64,000 bases of DNA from Knoxdaviesia capensis (GCA_001510575.1 LNGK01000008.1:2940687-3004686), one strand, 5' to 3'; positions 24,371-36,224 are shown, numbered from the stretch's first letter. Numbers and translations are program-made. Notes: generated from the sequence alone by a model not told the origin.

Positions 24371-24654
24371 CATATATATCGGTTCCTTCCGCCACCCGTC
24401 GCCTCAACCATCTCTTGATACTTCCTCCTCTTCTTTCTTTTCCTTCCTTTCTTCACCCTCACCCTCTGACATACCTATACCTGATTAACTTCAGTCCAGT
24501 ACCTGTGGCATCTCACCCTACAGATTTATATTGGCCATCTCCATCTCGGTCTCTTCCCTCGCTTCTCGTCTCTAATCCCTCATCGACTGTTTTCAAGTCA
24601 TAAGCATCTCCACCCCCCTTTTTCTCCTTTTCGTCCTCTTCACACATATTCACA
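24371..24654 (+). promoter_or_regulatory. Core promoter and C/T-rich leader of the BIM1-like gene
   Basis: A TATATATC motif at 24373-24380 is followed by nearly continuous C/T-rich sequence (about 24405-24650) ending CACA just before the ATG at 24655. This layout is common at well-expressed fungal genes. The transcription start itself is not determined. Confidence 0.5.
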
Positions 24655-25767
24655 ATGGTTTCCTCGAAGCTGTCGGCAGCGGCCCTTGCCCTGCTCTTCG
24701 CCCACCAGACCGCCGCCCAGGCCACTCACTCGACAACGATGGGCCCGGCCGCTTTCCTGTGGCCTCCGGACAGAGAGTGGGCTGCTACCGCCGACAATAT
24801 CGCTCCTTGCGGTTCGCACGCCAGCGTTGGCAATCGCTCTGACTTCCCCTTGAGTAAGTTTGCCGTCCTGTGGGCTGTAGATGTGGCTTTGAGGCTGGAT
24901 ACTACTTCTATACTGGAGTATCCTGGTGGGAGGCCGAGTCTTGTTGGAGAAGACCTTGGGCACTTGTACAATCGGAACCCTCGCTAACTTACATCCTTTA
25001 CCTTCTTACAGCTGGTGGAAAGATTGCCCTCGTTGCCCAGGATGATTCATATGAGGTTCACCTCAGCATCTCGTACAAGGATGGTAAGTTTTGAGCATTT
25101 TCAGCACCAGACACTTCCGTCCGCACGACACTAACACGAGTCTCCCCCGAATCCAGACCCCAAGGCCAACAGCGACTTCAGCCTGCTGATCGGCGAGGCC
25201 GTCTTCGCTGCCATGCCCCCGGGCCACCAGTGCGTCACCGTCCCCACGCTGCCCACCTCGCTGCGCGCCGGCTCGCTGGCCACGCTGCAGATGGTGTACA
25301 TTGCCGACTTCGACAAGCCGACCAACGACACGTTCTACGCGTGCTCGGACATCCGCTTCGTCGAGCCGATGAACTTCGACAGCTCGCAGGTGCTGTGCTT
25401 CACCGCCACCGACGAGGACGGCGACCCGCACAAGCCCAGCGCCTCGCTGAGCCCGTCGCCGCTCGACCCCACCGCGTCGTCCAGCGAGGAGACCGCCCAG
25501 TCGACCAGCTCGCCCACCCCGTCGCCCGCGGCCGAGGCCGCCCCCAGCAAGAGCAGCGGCCTGTCCACCGGTGCTATTGCCGGTATCGCCGTCGGTGCCG
25601 TCGCTGGCGGTGCCCTGATCGGCGCCGCTGCCCTGTTCTACTACCGCCGCAGCCAGCTCAAGAAGCGCATGGCTGCTCGCCAGGCTTCCATCCGCGCGGC
25701 CAAGATTGCTGAGGAGGCCCGCAAGGACTCCCAGTCGGCTTCCAGCATCCGTATGCAGGCTCTGTAA
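24655..25767 (+). CDS. BIM1/X325-like (LPMO-like fold) secreted protein with C-terminal membrane anchor
   Basis: Belongs to the fungal family related to the copper-acquisition factor BIM1, a copper-binding LPMO-like fold without known polysaccharide oxidation. Exons: 24655-24853, 25012-25083 and 25157-25767, giving 293 aa. A signal peptide (about 1-21) precedes the domain, with MGPAAFLWPPDREW, NIAPCGS, GGKIALVAQDDSYEVHLSISY, GHQCVTVP, FYACSDIRF and VLCFTA; the four cysteines could form two disulphides. A Ser/Thr/Pro stalk follows, then a Gly/Ala-rich membrane span with YYRRSQLKKRM and a ~40-residue basic tail. So the anchor looks like a true transmembrane helix rather than a GPI signal. The N-terminal His that binds copper in BIM1 is not obviously exposed: a His lies at the second or third position of the likely mature end, so copper binding is uncertain. 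Confidence 0.87.
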
Positions 25768-26502
25768 AGAACCCACAATACTGCTGCAGAGTGTCCCTGC
25801 TCCTTGATTGGCAGACATCTGCAGTTCGAAGACCAAGCTAGCCTGCTAGTCTTTCCTCCTGATAATTCTGTTTATGAAAGTTCAGGTGATGTCTCAAACT
25901 TAAAAAATAAATCCATGAGATTGCTAGGACACTATTGTGGAGTCTTTGTAGCTTATGGGTTGGTGGTGAAAGAGGAAGCTCACGAACTCTCTCAGCACGA
26001 GTTGATGTGTGAATGCCCTTCTGTCTTGCTTGTTAATGTTTTTGTTTCTGTATGGAGGATGCGCTTTTCTGATCTACGTTGATGGCATACCACGATGATG
26101 AGTTTTGATATTCCTTTTTTTGCGTTGATATACGATATCTTCATGTCTTGGTGATTGGCATGTGTGGCCATCGCCTTCTTTTCTCTTGGGAGGTTGGAAC
26201 TGGGGTGGAGATAATGGATGGACTTTTTTTTTTTTTTTTTTTACAATTTTCTTTTTCACGAATAGTATGAACATTTTGTGTAATTCGTACGGAGTGTCAT
26301 GTTGATTGTGTGACGGCTGATGTATGCGTTGAATATAACCTTGAACAATGTTAACATGAACGCCTTATTTCTATTCCATGATGATCGTGGCCCGTCCACT
26401 TTCTCCTAGGTACCTTGAACTGTTCTTGTACTGTACTGTAAGTGAGTATCTGACGCTCTACCCCTCCGTCCCTGTCCAATGGGCCTGGCTCATGACCCGA
26501 GA
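25768..26502. other. 3' flank of the BIM1-like gene
   Basis: T-rich on the plus strand, with an 18-20-base poly-T run near 26224-26242. No gene seen. Confidence 0.5.
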
Positions 26503-26853
26503 CTACGCTACAGCCGCATCAGCATACTCAGTCTGGAAAATCTGAATCAAAATCTGCCGGACCGGGCTCCCGTTCTCCGCGCCCCCATCACCGCCACCAC
26601 CCTCCCCGAGTTGGCTGCTGCCGGCTATATCCTCACACGGAAGCGTATCAGATGCAGCGAGCCCCATGTATAGGATGACAGCATGGTTGGGATATGCCGG
26701 ATTCAGACTCGACCTTGTGCGGATCTTTCCAGGGTTCGGATAGACGATCTCGATGGATACTTCGTCAGGACTGCCTCCTCCGCCTTTTAGACACACCATG
26801 ACTCCAATACATGGAATGCCATCGGGCATAATCGCTCTCTGGGTGTCACTCAT
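26503..26853 (-). CDS. Possible small hypothetical protein (116 aa)
   Basis: An intronless frame from the ATG at 26853 to a TAG at 26503. I do not recognise the protein. What favours it is a proper ATG, mixed and non-repetitive residues in the first two thirds (for example IPCIGVMVCLKGGGGSPDE and YPNHAVILYMGLAAS), then a Gly/Glu-rich linker and the C-terminal segment RQILIQIFQTEYADAAVA. The composition differs from the many Ser/Leu/Phe-rich artefact frames nearby. It could instead be a decayed exon or chance. A short plus-strand frame begins 75 bases away at 26928, so the two would be divergent. Confidence 0.35.
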   Translation of the reverse strand: MSDTQRAIMPDGIPCIGVMVCLKGGGGSPDEVSIEIVYPNPGKIRTRSSLNPAYPNHAVILYMGLAASDTLPCEDIAGSSQLGEGGGGDGGAENGSPVRQILIQIFQTEYADAAVA

Positions 26854-27782
26854 GGCATCAATAGCCTGGCTCTATAATGATAGGCGCGGGGTGTCGCCAC
26901 ACCTATTTCTGACCTGGATGGCGAGGTATGCCACTCTTCGAGAAACGGAAAGCAGAGAAGAACGCAGAGAAGAAAGAGGAGAAGAAGGTGGAAGAAGTTC
27001 TGGCCCCGGGCGAACATGCGAATTTTCATCCACCATGTTGTGAATGGTTATGCGCCAACATACGAATTGTCCATTATCGCAGAAAACGAGCTGCTGACAT
27101 CTGGTGGGATCTATAGAGCTTAGGCCTCTGCGTCTGAGCTGCTTAAGTACAGTTGGACCTAGCCCTAGTGTCCATAGTGGAGATATGTTGGATGTCTGGT
27201 TTAGACCTGCAACTTGGAGGGGTCTCAGAAATCTGTCGATTCTCCTTTTGGGACTGACGGTTCAGGCTGTTGATGCTTCGGCACAATTAGGGTTATACCC
27301 CTAAATCTCTTTGACGCCTCACTGTGATGAAAACGCCACATTCAAGATTGACACGAAACCACGTGCGAATTTCCCCCTCTTCCACCCGGTGCTAAATTCA
27401 GCCCACTATCTGATTTTTGTTTGTGGAGATCTGCAAAAAGTATGACTCGAACAATGTCAATTCGAGCTCTGATCTTCTTCTTGTTTTAAAGAATATAATT
27501 CAGCTTCTGTTAGTAAAAAAAAAAAATTTACTGGGCTTCATAATATCACTTTGTTATTGAAGCAGGCCTCTCAAGGCTTACTATACTATTTTGTTTTTTA
27601 AAAAGCTTATAACTCCTCATCTCTGCGTGTAAACTTCTTTCTCCTTAACACGGCAAACGTCAAGAGCTTCTGATCGCATTGAACTGTCTGCTCTCCGAGC
27701 AGTGATATTTTGAAATCCCGGAGGCATTCAGCCATATCTCAAACTTCCTCTTTCATACCCATACACACACTCGAATCCCGCC
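26854..27782. other. Intergenic upstream of eIF2B gamma
   Basis: Contains a 62-codon plus frame at 26928-27116 with a Lys/Glu-rich start (MPLFEKRKAEKNAEKKEEKK) that might be a first exon, but no continuation was found. 27.3-27.7 kb is A/T-rich. The last ~90 bases are C/T-rich and CA-rich before the ATG, a typical leader. Confidence 0.45.
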
Positions 27783-29507
27783 ATGCCGCATGCCGTGACC
27801 GGCCCGTCGCCGGGCCTACAGGCCTTGATCCTTTGCGGGCCCGGCTCGTCGTTTCCGACATTCACGAGCAACCCCGATGAGAACCCGAAAGCCCTTCTGC
27901 CGATTGCGAACCGACCGATGGTGTGGTACCCGATAGATTTCTGTTACCGCTCCGGCATTACGAACATCGCGCTGATCTGCCCCCCGTCGGCGCGCGCCGC
28001 GCTCGCCGCCGCCATGAGCACCCACCCGCTCCTCACCAGCCTGCCGCACCCGCGGCCCGACATCGTTGCGCCGCACGACCTTACCCAGACCACCGGCACG
28101 GCCGAGCTGCTGCGGCTGCCGGAAGTGCGCGAGCTGCTGCGCACCGACTTTGTCGTGCTGCCGTGCGACCTGATCTGCGAGCTGCCGGGCGACCGCCTGG
28201 TGCAGGCGTGGATGGTTGCCGGCGCAAACCTGCGGGACTTGCTCGACGACTCGCGCGTGTCGTCCGGCGTCGCTGCCTCGTCGGGGTACAGCGCGGGCAT
28301 GGGCGTTTGGTACGAGACCCGCACGCTGCCTATCAAGCGCCAGGAGACCGACTTCATCGCCGTTGCGCCGCTTCCGGTTGCGGCCGCCGCGGCGCCCCCG
28401 CCTAAAGGCTCGCTGCTTCCCGACGTGTCGCGACTGGTGTACACCGTGCCGAAAGATACCTACAAGGACCTGGTGGAGGAGAAGAAGGGCTTTCCTGTGC
28501 GCCACTCGCTGCTGTTGAACCAGCCCCGTGTGCGCATGATGTCGACCCGCCGCGACGCCCACATCTACATCTTCCCGCGCTGGGTCGCCGACTACGTTGC
28601 AGCCAACGAGCAGTTTGAGAGCATCAGCGAGGACGTGGTGGGATGGTGGGCTAAAGCGGGCTGGCAGCACGGACTTGCGGCCAAGCTCAAGCTGAATGAG
28701 GTGCTGAAGCCCCGGACTAGCGACAACGACGACGTGCAGACGTCGCATGCCAGCGACTCCGACTCGCTGCGCGACGGCGACGCTGCTGCGGATTCTAATG
28801 AGGACGCCGACCCCGCCGGTCTGCTCGAGGCGGTGCCGCCCGTGCTCGCATACATCCATCCGGCAGCCGACACCGCACCCCTGGTGCGGCGCGTCGACTC
28901 GGCCCAGCTCCTCCTCAACGTGTCGCTGCTCCTCGCGAAGCTCCCCTCACTGGAAGAGTCCGGCCTCCCGACCAACAGTGACCCGGTGGCGGCGGGCCTG
29001 TCGCCGTACACCCCGGCGCGCAAGGTGGCGTATCCGGAGGGCGTGAGCGCGCGCACGACGATCACGCGCATCGACAGCTTGGTGGCTGATAACGTGACGG
29101 TGCAGGAGAAGACGTCGATCAAGGAGTCGGTGGTCGGCGCGAACTGCCAGCTGGGCGAGGGCACCAAGCTGGTGCAGTGCGTGCTGATGGACGGTGTGGT
29201 GGTCGGCAAAGGGTGCAAACTTACTCGGTGCATCCTGGGCCGCCGCAGCGTCATCGGCGAGGGCTCGACGCTGACCGAGTGCGAGGTACAGGAAAACTTG
29301 ATGGTTGAGGCGAGAAGTAAGTCCCGCGTGTTTATTCACTACGATTTCTGTTGGTCCTACGTGATCTTGTCCTTTCTACTAACTGACTATCGTAACTTCC
29401 CTGCAGCCGAGGCAAAGGACGAGAAGCTTATGAGCTCTGAAGGCCTCGAGGCTACCGAAGAAGACATGGAAGGCATCGATGATGACGAGTCTGCTTTGGA
29501 ATTCTAG
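27783..29507 (+). CDS. GCD1: Translation initiation factor eIF2B subunit gamma
   Basis: Part of the catalytic gamma-epsilon subcomplex of eIF2B, the guanine nucleotide exchange factor for eIF2 and target of Gcn2-type stress control, in the cytoplasm. Exons: 27783-29316 and 29407-29507, giving 544 aa. The N-terminal nucleotidyltransferase-like domain has ALILCGPGSSFPTF, ENPKALLPIANRPMVWYPID and DFVVLPCDLICELPG. A variable acidic linker follows (about 320-350). The C-terminal left-handed beta-helix (about 420-511) shows hexapeptide repeats such as VVGANCQLGEGTKL and CILGRRSVIGEGS. The tail is EKLMSSEGLEATEEDMEG, conserved among fungal gamma subunits. The single 90-nt intron has no in-frame stop, so a retained form would be 574 aa. 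The neighbouring genes are unrelated. Confidence 0.96.
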   Translation: MPHAVTGPSPGLQALILCGPGSSFPTFTSNPDENPKALLPIANRPMVWYPIDFCYRSGITNIALICPPSARAALAAAMSTHPLLTSLPHPRPDIVAPHDLTQTTGTAELLRLPEVRELLRTDFVVLPCDLICELPGDRLVQAWMVAGANLRDLLDDSRVSSGVAASSGYSAGMGVWYETRTLPIKRQETDFIAVAPLPVAAAAAPPPKGSLLPDVSRLVYTVPKDTYKDLVEEKKGFPVRHSLLLNQPRVRMMSTRRDAHIYIFPRWVADYVAANEQFESISEDVVGWWAKAGWQHGLAAKLKLNEVLKPRTSDNDDVQTSHASDSDSLRDGDAAADSNEDADPAGLLEAVPPVLAYIHPAADTAPLVRRVDSAQLLLNVSLLLAKLPSLEESGLPTNSDPVAAGLSPYTPARKVAYPEGVSARTTITRIDSLVADNVTVQEKTSIKESVVGANCQLGEGTKLVQCVLMDGVVVGKGCKLTRCILGRRSVIGEGSTLTECEVQENLMVEARSKSRVFIHYDFCWSYVILSFLLTDYRNFPAAEAKDEKLMSSEGLEATEEDMEGIDDDESALEF

Positions 29508-32500
29508 ATAGCCACACGTCGTGATGCCGCAAAATACCGTTAATTAGTGATCCCTCCTGCTGAAGCCCGTGATACAGTCGATTACTCACACCCCGAGTGA
29601 CATTTATCTCACCCTTAGCGACTATCCTAAATCTCTATGCTTTACTGAAATACTGCGGTCTGAAGTATAGTATTGACCCTGCGCACCGTTATCACTACCT
29701 GTGTCAACCATGCGTCACTGCATGAATGCTCTTGACCGAACATGACACATGTATCTCTGTTCCCTTCGGTGGTATGGTCTTTCTCATAAATACAATGACA
29801 TCTACACACAATCAGATCACGTACGCTCCCCAACTCTCACCATATTGCCGCTCTTCATCTGGCCGTCCCAGCGGGCATGCCGCACATTCGTCAGGCACGG
29901 CAACGAAGAATGCACCAATTTTTCAGCTCACAATTGAAGGCACTTGCTCCGCCTGCCTTCACAATCCAAATTAAGCTTCTCCGTCGTGTTTCCTTTCGAT
30001 GTTTGTTCCGTGCATGGACCACGTTTACCACATTAGGACGGTTTGCACCCGCGGCGACGAAGCCAAACCCCCCACACGCTGCGAAGAAGCAGCCGGCGCT
30101 GGAATGCAGCGGTCTCCAAAATAGAGCATGTTGTGCCCAAACAGGACGCAGTATTCCCGCTTGAATAGCCGGCCAGAAATAGAAGTGCGCAAGGGTCCGT
30201 CCTGCCAACTACCATCACCATCCCCGGCCTGCGGGAGAAAGCAGAAAAACCGCACGCTGTTTGTGGGCTAGTCTTGCGGTGAACGGACCAACATGCAGGT
30301 TCTCTCTCTCTCTCTTCCCATTGCTAAATCCTTCAATAGGCTGCCCGTTATGTGCATGTGTGGCAGAGCAGCCTCATGGCTCGGCACATGGGCGGGAATG
30401 CAGCGATGAGAAGGAAGGGCGACAGAAAGACTGCGTGTGGCGGTGGGCTGTCCCCGGCCTTTCGCTCGGCCATCTGTGCTGCGGTCCTCGGATATTCTTT
30501 TTTCGGACAACAATGCACCACACTGCCGGGTCCGCGATTTTTCCCCTCAGCCCCGCCTCAATTCCTCGTCCTTTTCCTCTCATCTGTCTCTCCATTCCCC
30601 CTCTTGTGTCCCGCTCTACAACCGCTCTAAACTTCAGCTGTGGTTTCCCCTCAGTTAATCCGCAGTCGGCGTGGCCATTCTTGTCCATTGTTGTCACGTC
30701 AACAGGCAATCGGCATGTCCGCTTGCCTTTTCCAGGCCGTGCAAGCCCCGACACGACAAGGATTGGTCGGACGCAAAACGTCAGAGTCGATATCCGTTCT
30801 ATTTCTGAAAATCTCTTTGTTTCGTCAGGCAGCGTGGAACCGCAAGATCTGGAGGGAAGAAAAGAACATGGGGCCGCGTCTATTTGAAGATATCCTCGTA
30901 TTTGCCACAGCCTCACACGCCTTGTTGTTCCTCTTGCTTTGTTCTCGTCGCGTTTGCCGACAATCGGAAGGATCGTGACAATTGGCGAGATCGTAAGCTC
31001 TGTGCATGGGCGGGAGTTTCACACACAGCTCGCCAGGAGTCCTGGCTTCCCCCTGCCGCCACAGCTCCATTCTGCCATGCGGAACCTCAGCCATATGCAG
31101 GAACGTCCTGGAAGTCCAGAACAAACCTCTTCGACCTTCGACCCCTTCCAGACACTCAATGACTTGTCAAAAGATGGTGTCAAGCGGAATTCAATGCTTC
31201 TCTCACTGTCTAGCGCTACAACGTGTTTCCCCAATCAAGTAAACTTACATTGTTTCCTGTTTGCAAAAACCTCGGGGTCCAACGACTGGTGCGCCATGAA
31301 GGCGTGCTTCTATCCAGACGCTTAACTTAACCTGCTCTAAGACGAGTGCCGGTTTCAAGTTGAGCTGTGAGCTGGTCTGTTCCCTAGCAAACTAAAATAA
31401 CCGGGCAAATAAAGCCCCGTGGCTCCTGTCAAACCAATGACCAGCCTACGCACGGCTTGGAACTTGGAATTTCTTTCCGTATTTTTAGGGCCCTGGCATC
31501 GGCATCGGTCCAAGCCGTTCGAGTCGGACGTTGAGGGCGAGGCTGTTCGGTGGCGGCAAACACGGAAACCAAGCACCACTCCGAGCCCGGAACCCGGCGG
31601 TTGAAGAAGTGTGAGAGAAGAAGAAATCGCGAGTGGCTTTCGTTTCTTCTGTGCGATGGATTTCTTTCTCTGAGTTGTTTGGCTGTCCCGATTGATTCTT
31701 GCACATGAAAATCCCGACATTTTGGTAGCCAGCGTCGCTGCTAAGTTACGCGCCTTTCCACTTGCGACATCATCATGTGGCAGTGTACACTGCGGGCGCA
31801 CCAGGAGGAGTAGCTGATATAGTTTAAAATTTTAGTATAGCCAGTAAATTTTCATCATCAACTAGACGTCGAAGCCTGACATAGAAGCAGAAAAGACCAC
31901 CATGATTCCTCACATGAAGGTGTAAGTGGTGGGCGGAGTTCGGGACCCCGACCCCTGGACTGTGTAAGTGCGACCATGGGACCAAAGGCGCGCGTCATAT
32001 TACCAGTGGAAGTTTCTGTCCGACCCTCAGAACGGGCGTTTATCTTCCCTGGACTATTCTCCACTGTCCAGGCTTCTGTCAATCTGCATCTTTCAGGCTT
32101 GACTAGATGGACATTGCCACCTCCGCAAACTTTATTTTCAAGTTGGGGGCTGGAACTGCGCACGAAGCACCTGAATCTGGCTGAATTATCAACCACGATA
32201 CCATAGCCTGAGATCACTCATCTGGACGAAACTAGTAGCGTCGAGTCCCTTGAGCCAGCAAGTGTTAGCTTGGATATACTCACACCCCGACTTGAGATCG
32301 TGGGCACTCAACCAACGATAAGCCTGGAATTAGCCGGTTGAAATTTTATTAGCAAATTGGATGACAAGACTCGAGAAGTCAGGGATAACGAACTATGTAG
32401 GTACCGATGTCAAATAGGGGGCTAAGGCGCTGTCCGGCCACCCATCACCCATCAAAGACTATTTCCCTCCGGCTGGGCAAGACTGTTCTTTCAGAATCTC

Positions 32501-35500
32501 CCGCGGATACAGCCCGTCGATCCGCAGGACGGAGAGTCTTGGCAGGCGATAGCCACCAAGGGGAGAGTAAAGAAACACATCTCGATGAAGGTTTGGGCTT
32601 TGTCGTGCAGGGAAAGGTGTATTGTGTCAGGTTACAGCCTCTATTGATTGCCATGCATGCAGCCCCCAAAATGGGAGAGCAGACGTAAACCATTCATCAG
32701 TAAATGAACATGACATCCGCTCATGAGTTTCGCTCTGGTGGGCTGAAGTAGCATGGTCAAGTGCGTTGCTTATTGATATACCCCAGGATCAATAGGCCAA
32801 GTCTAGACCCAGCCTCCATGCAGCATGACACAATGAGCACATGCAGTATATCCCATACTCTGACCAGCAGCGGGGACATGGTGTGTTAATCGTAAGGATG
32901 TGTTTGGGTTTCGTCGTGATATCACGTAGGCGCCTGAGCTGGTATGGATTCCTGTGAGAAGGCGAGTGTGGGTATTTGGCTGTTGAAAACCGGTTCTGGC
33001 TAGCTAAGAATATAGACAATCACAACCACACAATCGTATACGGACGAATAGAAATGCAAAGCCAGTGGATTCTAAAAAAGAAGCCCGGCTGGTGCTAATG
33101 CATCATTCTAGAAGTCCTTCCAGAAGCGTCACAACTAGACTTACTTCGGCCATGTGCTGGGTGATGAACCGGTGTCTATTTCTGTCACGAAGAAACCAGG
33201 TAAACGTGCGTTTCTAGCAGTGTTGCTGCCTCCCACACACTCCCACAGAGATCTTCATTCTTTGTCTGAATGTTCGATATTCGCCCCTCTTGGTCTCCAC
33301 CCTAGAGTTCTTTGTTCTAATATAGGGTTAGAGAGATTTCTTCCCACCAGCCGCATGATAAAACGTCCTAGAGAGAGAGAGAGCTGATTGGAAGCGCATT
33401 AGAAAGATTTTCTCATCGAAATGAACAGAGGGGGGCATGTGAGGGAATCAGACGTGGAGGATGAGGGACTGGTGTGTTTTCCATGTGATGATTCGCAGTC
33501 TGATGGGTGCAGCCACACATCGTGCTAGATTCTTCCAGAATAGCCGTTCCGCTCAGTTGCCCACAGTCCCTTTGTTCGTTTGCCATCCAGTTGGTCTGGA
33601 ATTCACCTTGCATACTTTTCCCTTGGACATTGGCCGTGACCTGTCCCTTCAAGAAGCTCACCACACTCTTTCTGTCAGGAGACATATCGGGTAGACGGGT
33701 CCCTTTTTGGCCAAGTCCCCTTGCTTGAGAATCTTCGTGAAGAACAGGACTGGCGAGTTTCTTTATGGACAAACGAAGGGTTTCGTCGAGCGTGGAGGTT
33801 GCTCACATGCATGCGATTTCTCACAATGCCATGTCCGAAATGATCAGCTTTCTCGCCGTCAAATCGGGCAGATCGGTGACCCAAAGCTAGTGGAGGAAGT
33901 GCGGTGGCTCCGAGCCTAAGAAATACGCTCCTGTCCAGGTGGTTAGCCGCTTGGGCTGCAAACATTCGCAGCATGATTGCTTGTCCTGTGCTCCGGTCAA
34001 GCAATCAGCACCTGACCAAAGTAATCCGGTAACTGGCATAGAGGTCTTTTGGAGGTGGGCTTTTCAAGATACTCACCACTAATACCTCGTAAGACGGTGT
34101 GAAGCGACGATGCCAGGTTGAACATCGATAATTCAAGATTCGGCCGTAACCATCTCAAACTGTGCCTGCCTCAGTTGGATCATTCGTAGCATTCCAAACG
34201 AGGTAAAATCCGAGTTAGATTTTTTTTTTGAAGAATTAGATATATGGCATGCAAGATATTCCTGGATGAAGATATTCAATCCCAAGATGTGTTCTTGATG
34301 TCATAAGCCCTAGCCCTGATTATGTCGATGGCTCCTTCCGTATGGCAACAGCACTCTGTCTGTACAAAAGATTCATCTTCATGTTCGGGGGGTTTGAGAG
34401 GAAGAGCCGAGTCTTTGGGACAGAAGAAAGATACCTCCAAACTCACATCGTACATGCCAAAATCCCTTGCCAGTGAAGAATCTCAAGCGATATCAAGGCA
34501 ACTTGACTTGCTTTCCCACTCTATACACACTGTGGTGTAAGTCATGGAGTGTTTGGTCTAGCTCACTCTCCAACAAGCAAAGCTGGGATGTCCGCCAGAG
34601 TCTGTTTGCTAACGAGATATAGCGACAAAACTACCAACACCTGGGCATGTTAGCAAACATTCAAGTACGGTTCCTCACGGATTTCGGTATCTCGACATTT
34701 CGATACCTCGACACTTCACCAGGTGATGCTGGACCTGGGCTTGAAAGATGGCGACTGCCGAGAAAATCTCAGATCATATTCAGTCCGCATTGAGGCCGAT
34801 GTTCGTCTGGTATGCTCTCACACAAATGACACTTTTGAACCGTCGAGGGATACTGCACAGCTGTATTCAGTGTACGTGAACTTCATGCACCTCTCACTTA
34901 CAAGACGTGCGTCTTACATCAAGATGAACTCTTTTTTTCAAGGGAGCGAGAGCATACGCGTGAACTTACAGCAGGAAAAGACGCGAATAAACAGGAACAA
35001 CTGTGAGATCTAGTAGAAACACAATGGCCCGGTTGGTATCCCAAAAGAGACGAAAGAGCTGGACCGAAACGGACAAGGTTGCCAGGACTTGCAGAATTTC
35101 ACCTCGCCGAACAGGTCTGAGCACAGAGGAAAGGGAGACCGGACACACACACACACAAACACGCACACTGATACCCCAAGAAGTGAGAACACGGACAGGA
35201 AGATGAGATCGTGGAAAAGAGAGAGGGAGGGAGAAAGAGTGAGAGAGAAACGGGCGGAGAGAGGATCCCCACACCGCGGAGAAGAGAAGGAGAGACAAGC
35301 CCAAAATCTCGAGACGGAATAATTAATCAAGCCCACGAACCCAAAGAGAGAAAAGAGGCCGGACAAGATCCCACACGACTGAAAACTTCGTCAAATTAAT
35401 GTGACTCGAACTTTCATCGGCGGCATCAAGTTGGGACGCGAATGCCAAGAACATGAAAAACCAGAGCAGAGGCAAGACACATCCATTTCCCGATCTGGAC

Positions 35501-36224
35501 GTTGGCCCATGATCCCAGCATGGGCACTTCATGGCTCAGGCCACCACCACCAACTCCACCACACCCTCCTCCTCCTCCAGCACAATCCCAACTGTAGCTC
35601 GTACGCTCCGTCTGCCTCTCGCTCCGTAGTCTCTCTTGATACTGCAGGCGTGCACCACTCCACACTGCTCTTCAGCTCACCTACGATCTCTTCCTGAGGT
35701 CTCCTCTCTTCCTTTTACCGGGCCACACGGCCAACAACGCGCAAGACATTGGGTTTTCCGCAGAACCCAGCACGGGAATGTGAGACGAACTACTCCCTCC
35801 CTATATATCCTCTCCTTCTGCCCATTCTGCAGAGTATTTTGGTGTGTGACTGATCTTAATTCGGTTCTCCAAGCTCTCTCAGCATGTCTCTGGGCGATTT
35901 TGTTTCTCATCTCAGTCTCCAGTTCGTAGCTGAGGCCCCCCTTTTTTCAGCATCTCACTCCCTTTCAGGAACCTCTTCTTGTTTTCTCCTCTTAGACTCG
36001 GCAGCTTCCCGTGCGGTGAGAGCGTGCGGTGAACTTACGACACGGTCTCATCCCTACGAGGTCTCGCCGAGATATAGCGTTCATGCCAGCGCACCGAGAA
36101 AAGAGCAGAATTATGGAGATCCAGAGCCAGATGCAAAATACCACGGAAGGGAACCCCAACAGGTGAGAGATACATAGACGTCTTGACCTGGATTACAGTC
36201 TGTAAACTAGGATTAACCCCCCCC
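29508..36224. other. Gene desert, left part
   Basis: 6.7 kb with no frame I can support as a gene, no transposase or reverse transcriptase motif, and no tRNA or 5S pattern recognised. Around 34.95-35.43 kb the plus strand is purine-rich, and from 35.54 kb it turns C/T-rich. This looks like two divergent pyrimidine-rich leaders meeting near 35.45 kb, with a CTATATATC at 35801. A possible short exon lies just before the assembly gap. Confidence 0.5.
35143..35166. repeat. (CA)n-rich microsatellite
   Basis: A CA dinucleotide run followed by imperfect CAAACACGCACAC, inside the purine/CA-rich stretch at 35 kb. Confidence 0.7.

Larger units (their letters stand above)
17913..24654. other. 6.7-kb divergent intergenic region
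   Basis: Lies between the GPI-protein gene (minus) and the BIM1-like gene (plus). No gene is supported. The left part (17.9-18.4 kb) is purine-rich on the plus strand, i.e. a pyrimidine leader for the minus gene. A TATA-like signal lies near 18147. A duplicated CTAATATAAA occurs at 20402 and 20419. A 69-codon frame from the ATG at 20824 and a TATATAAAG followed by a C/T tract near 23044 are discussed under findings. Confidence 0.5.

Noticed and set aside
27816..28859. Long minus-strand frame opposite eIF2B gamma
   Set aside because: Arg/Gly/His-rich mirror of a GC-rich exon whose plus-strand product is unmistakable.
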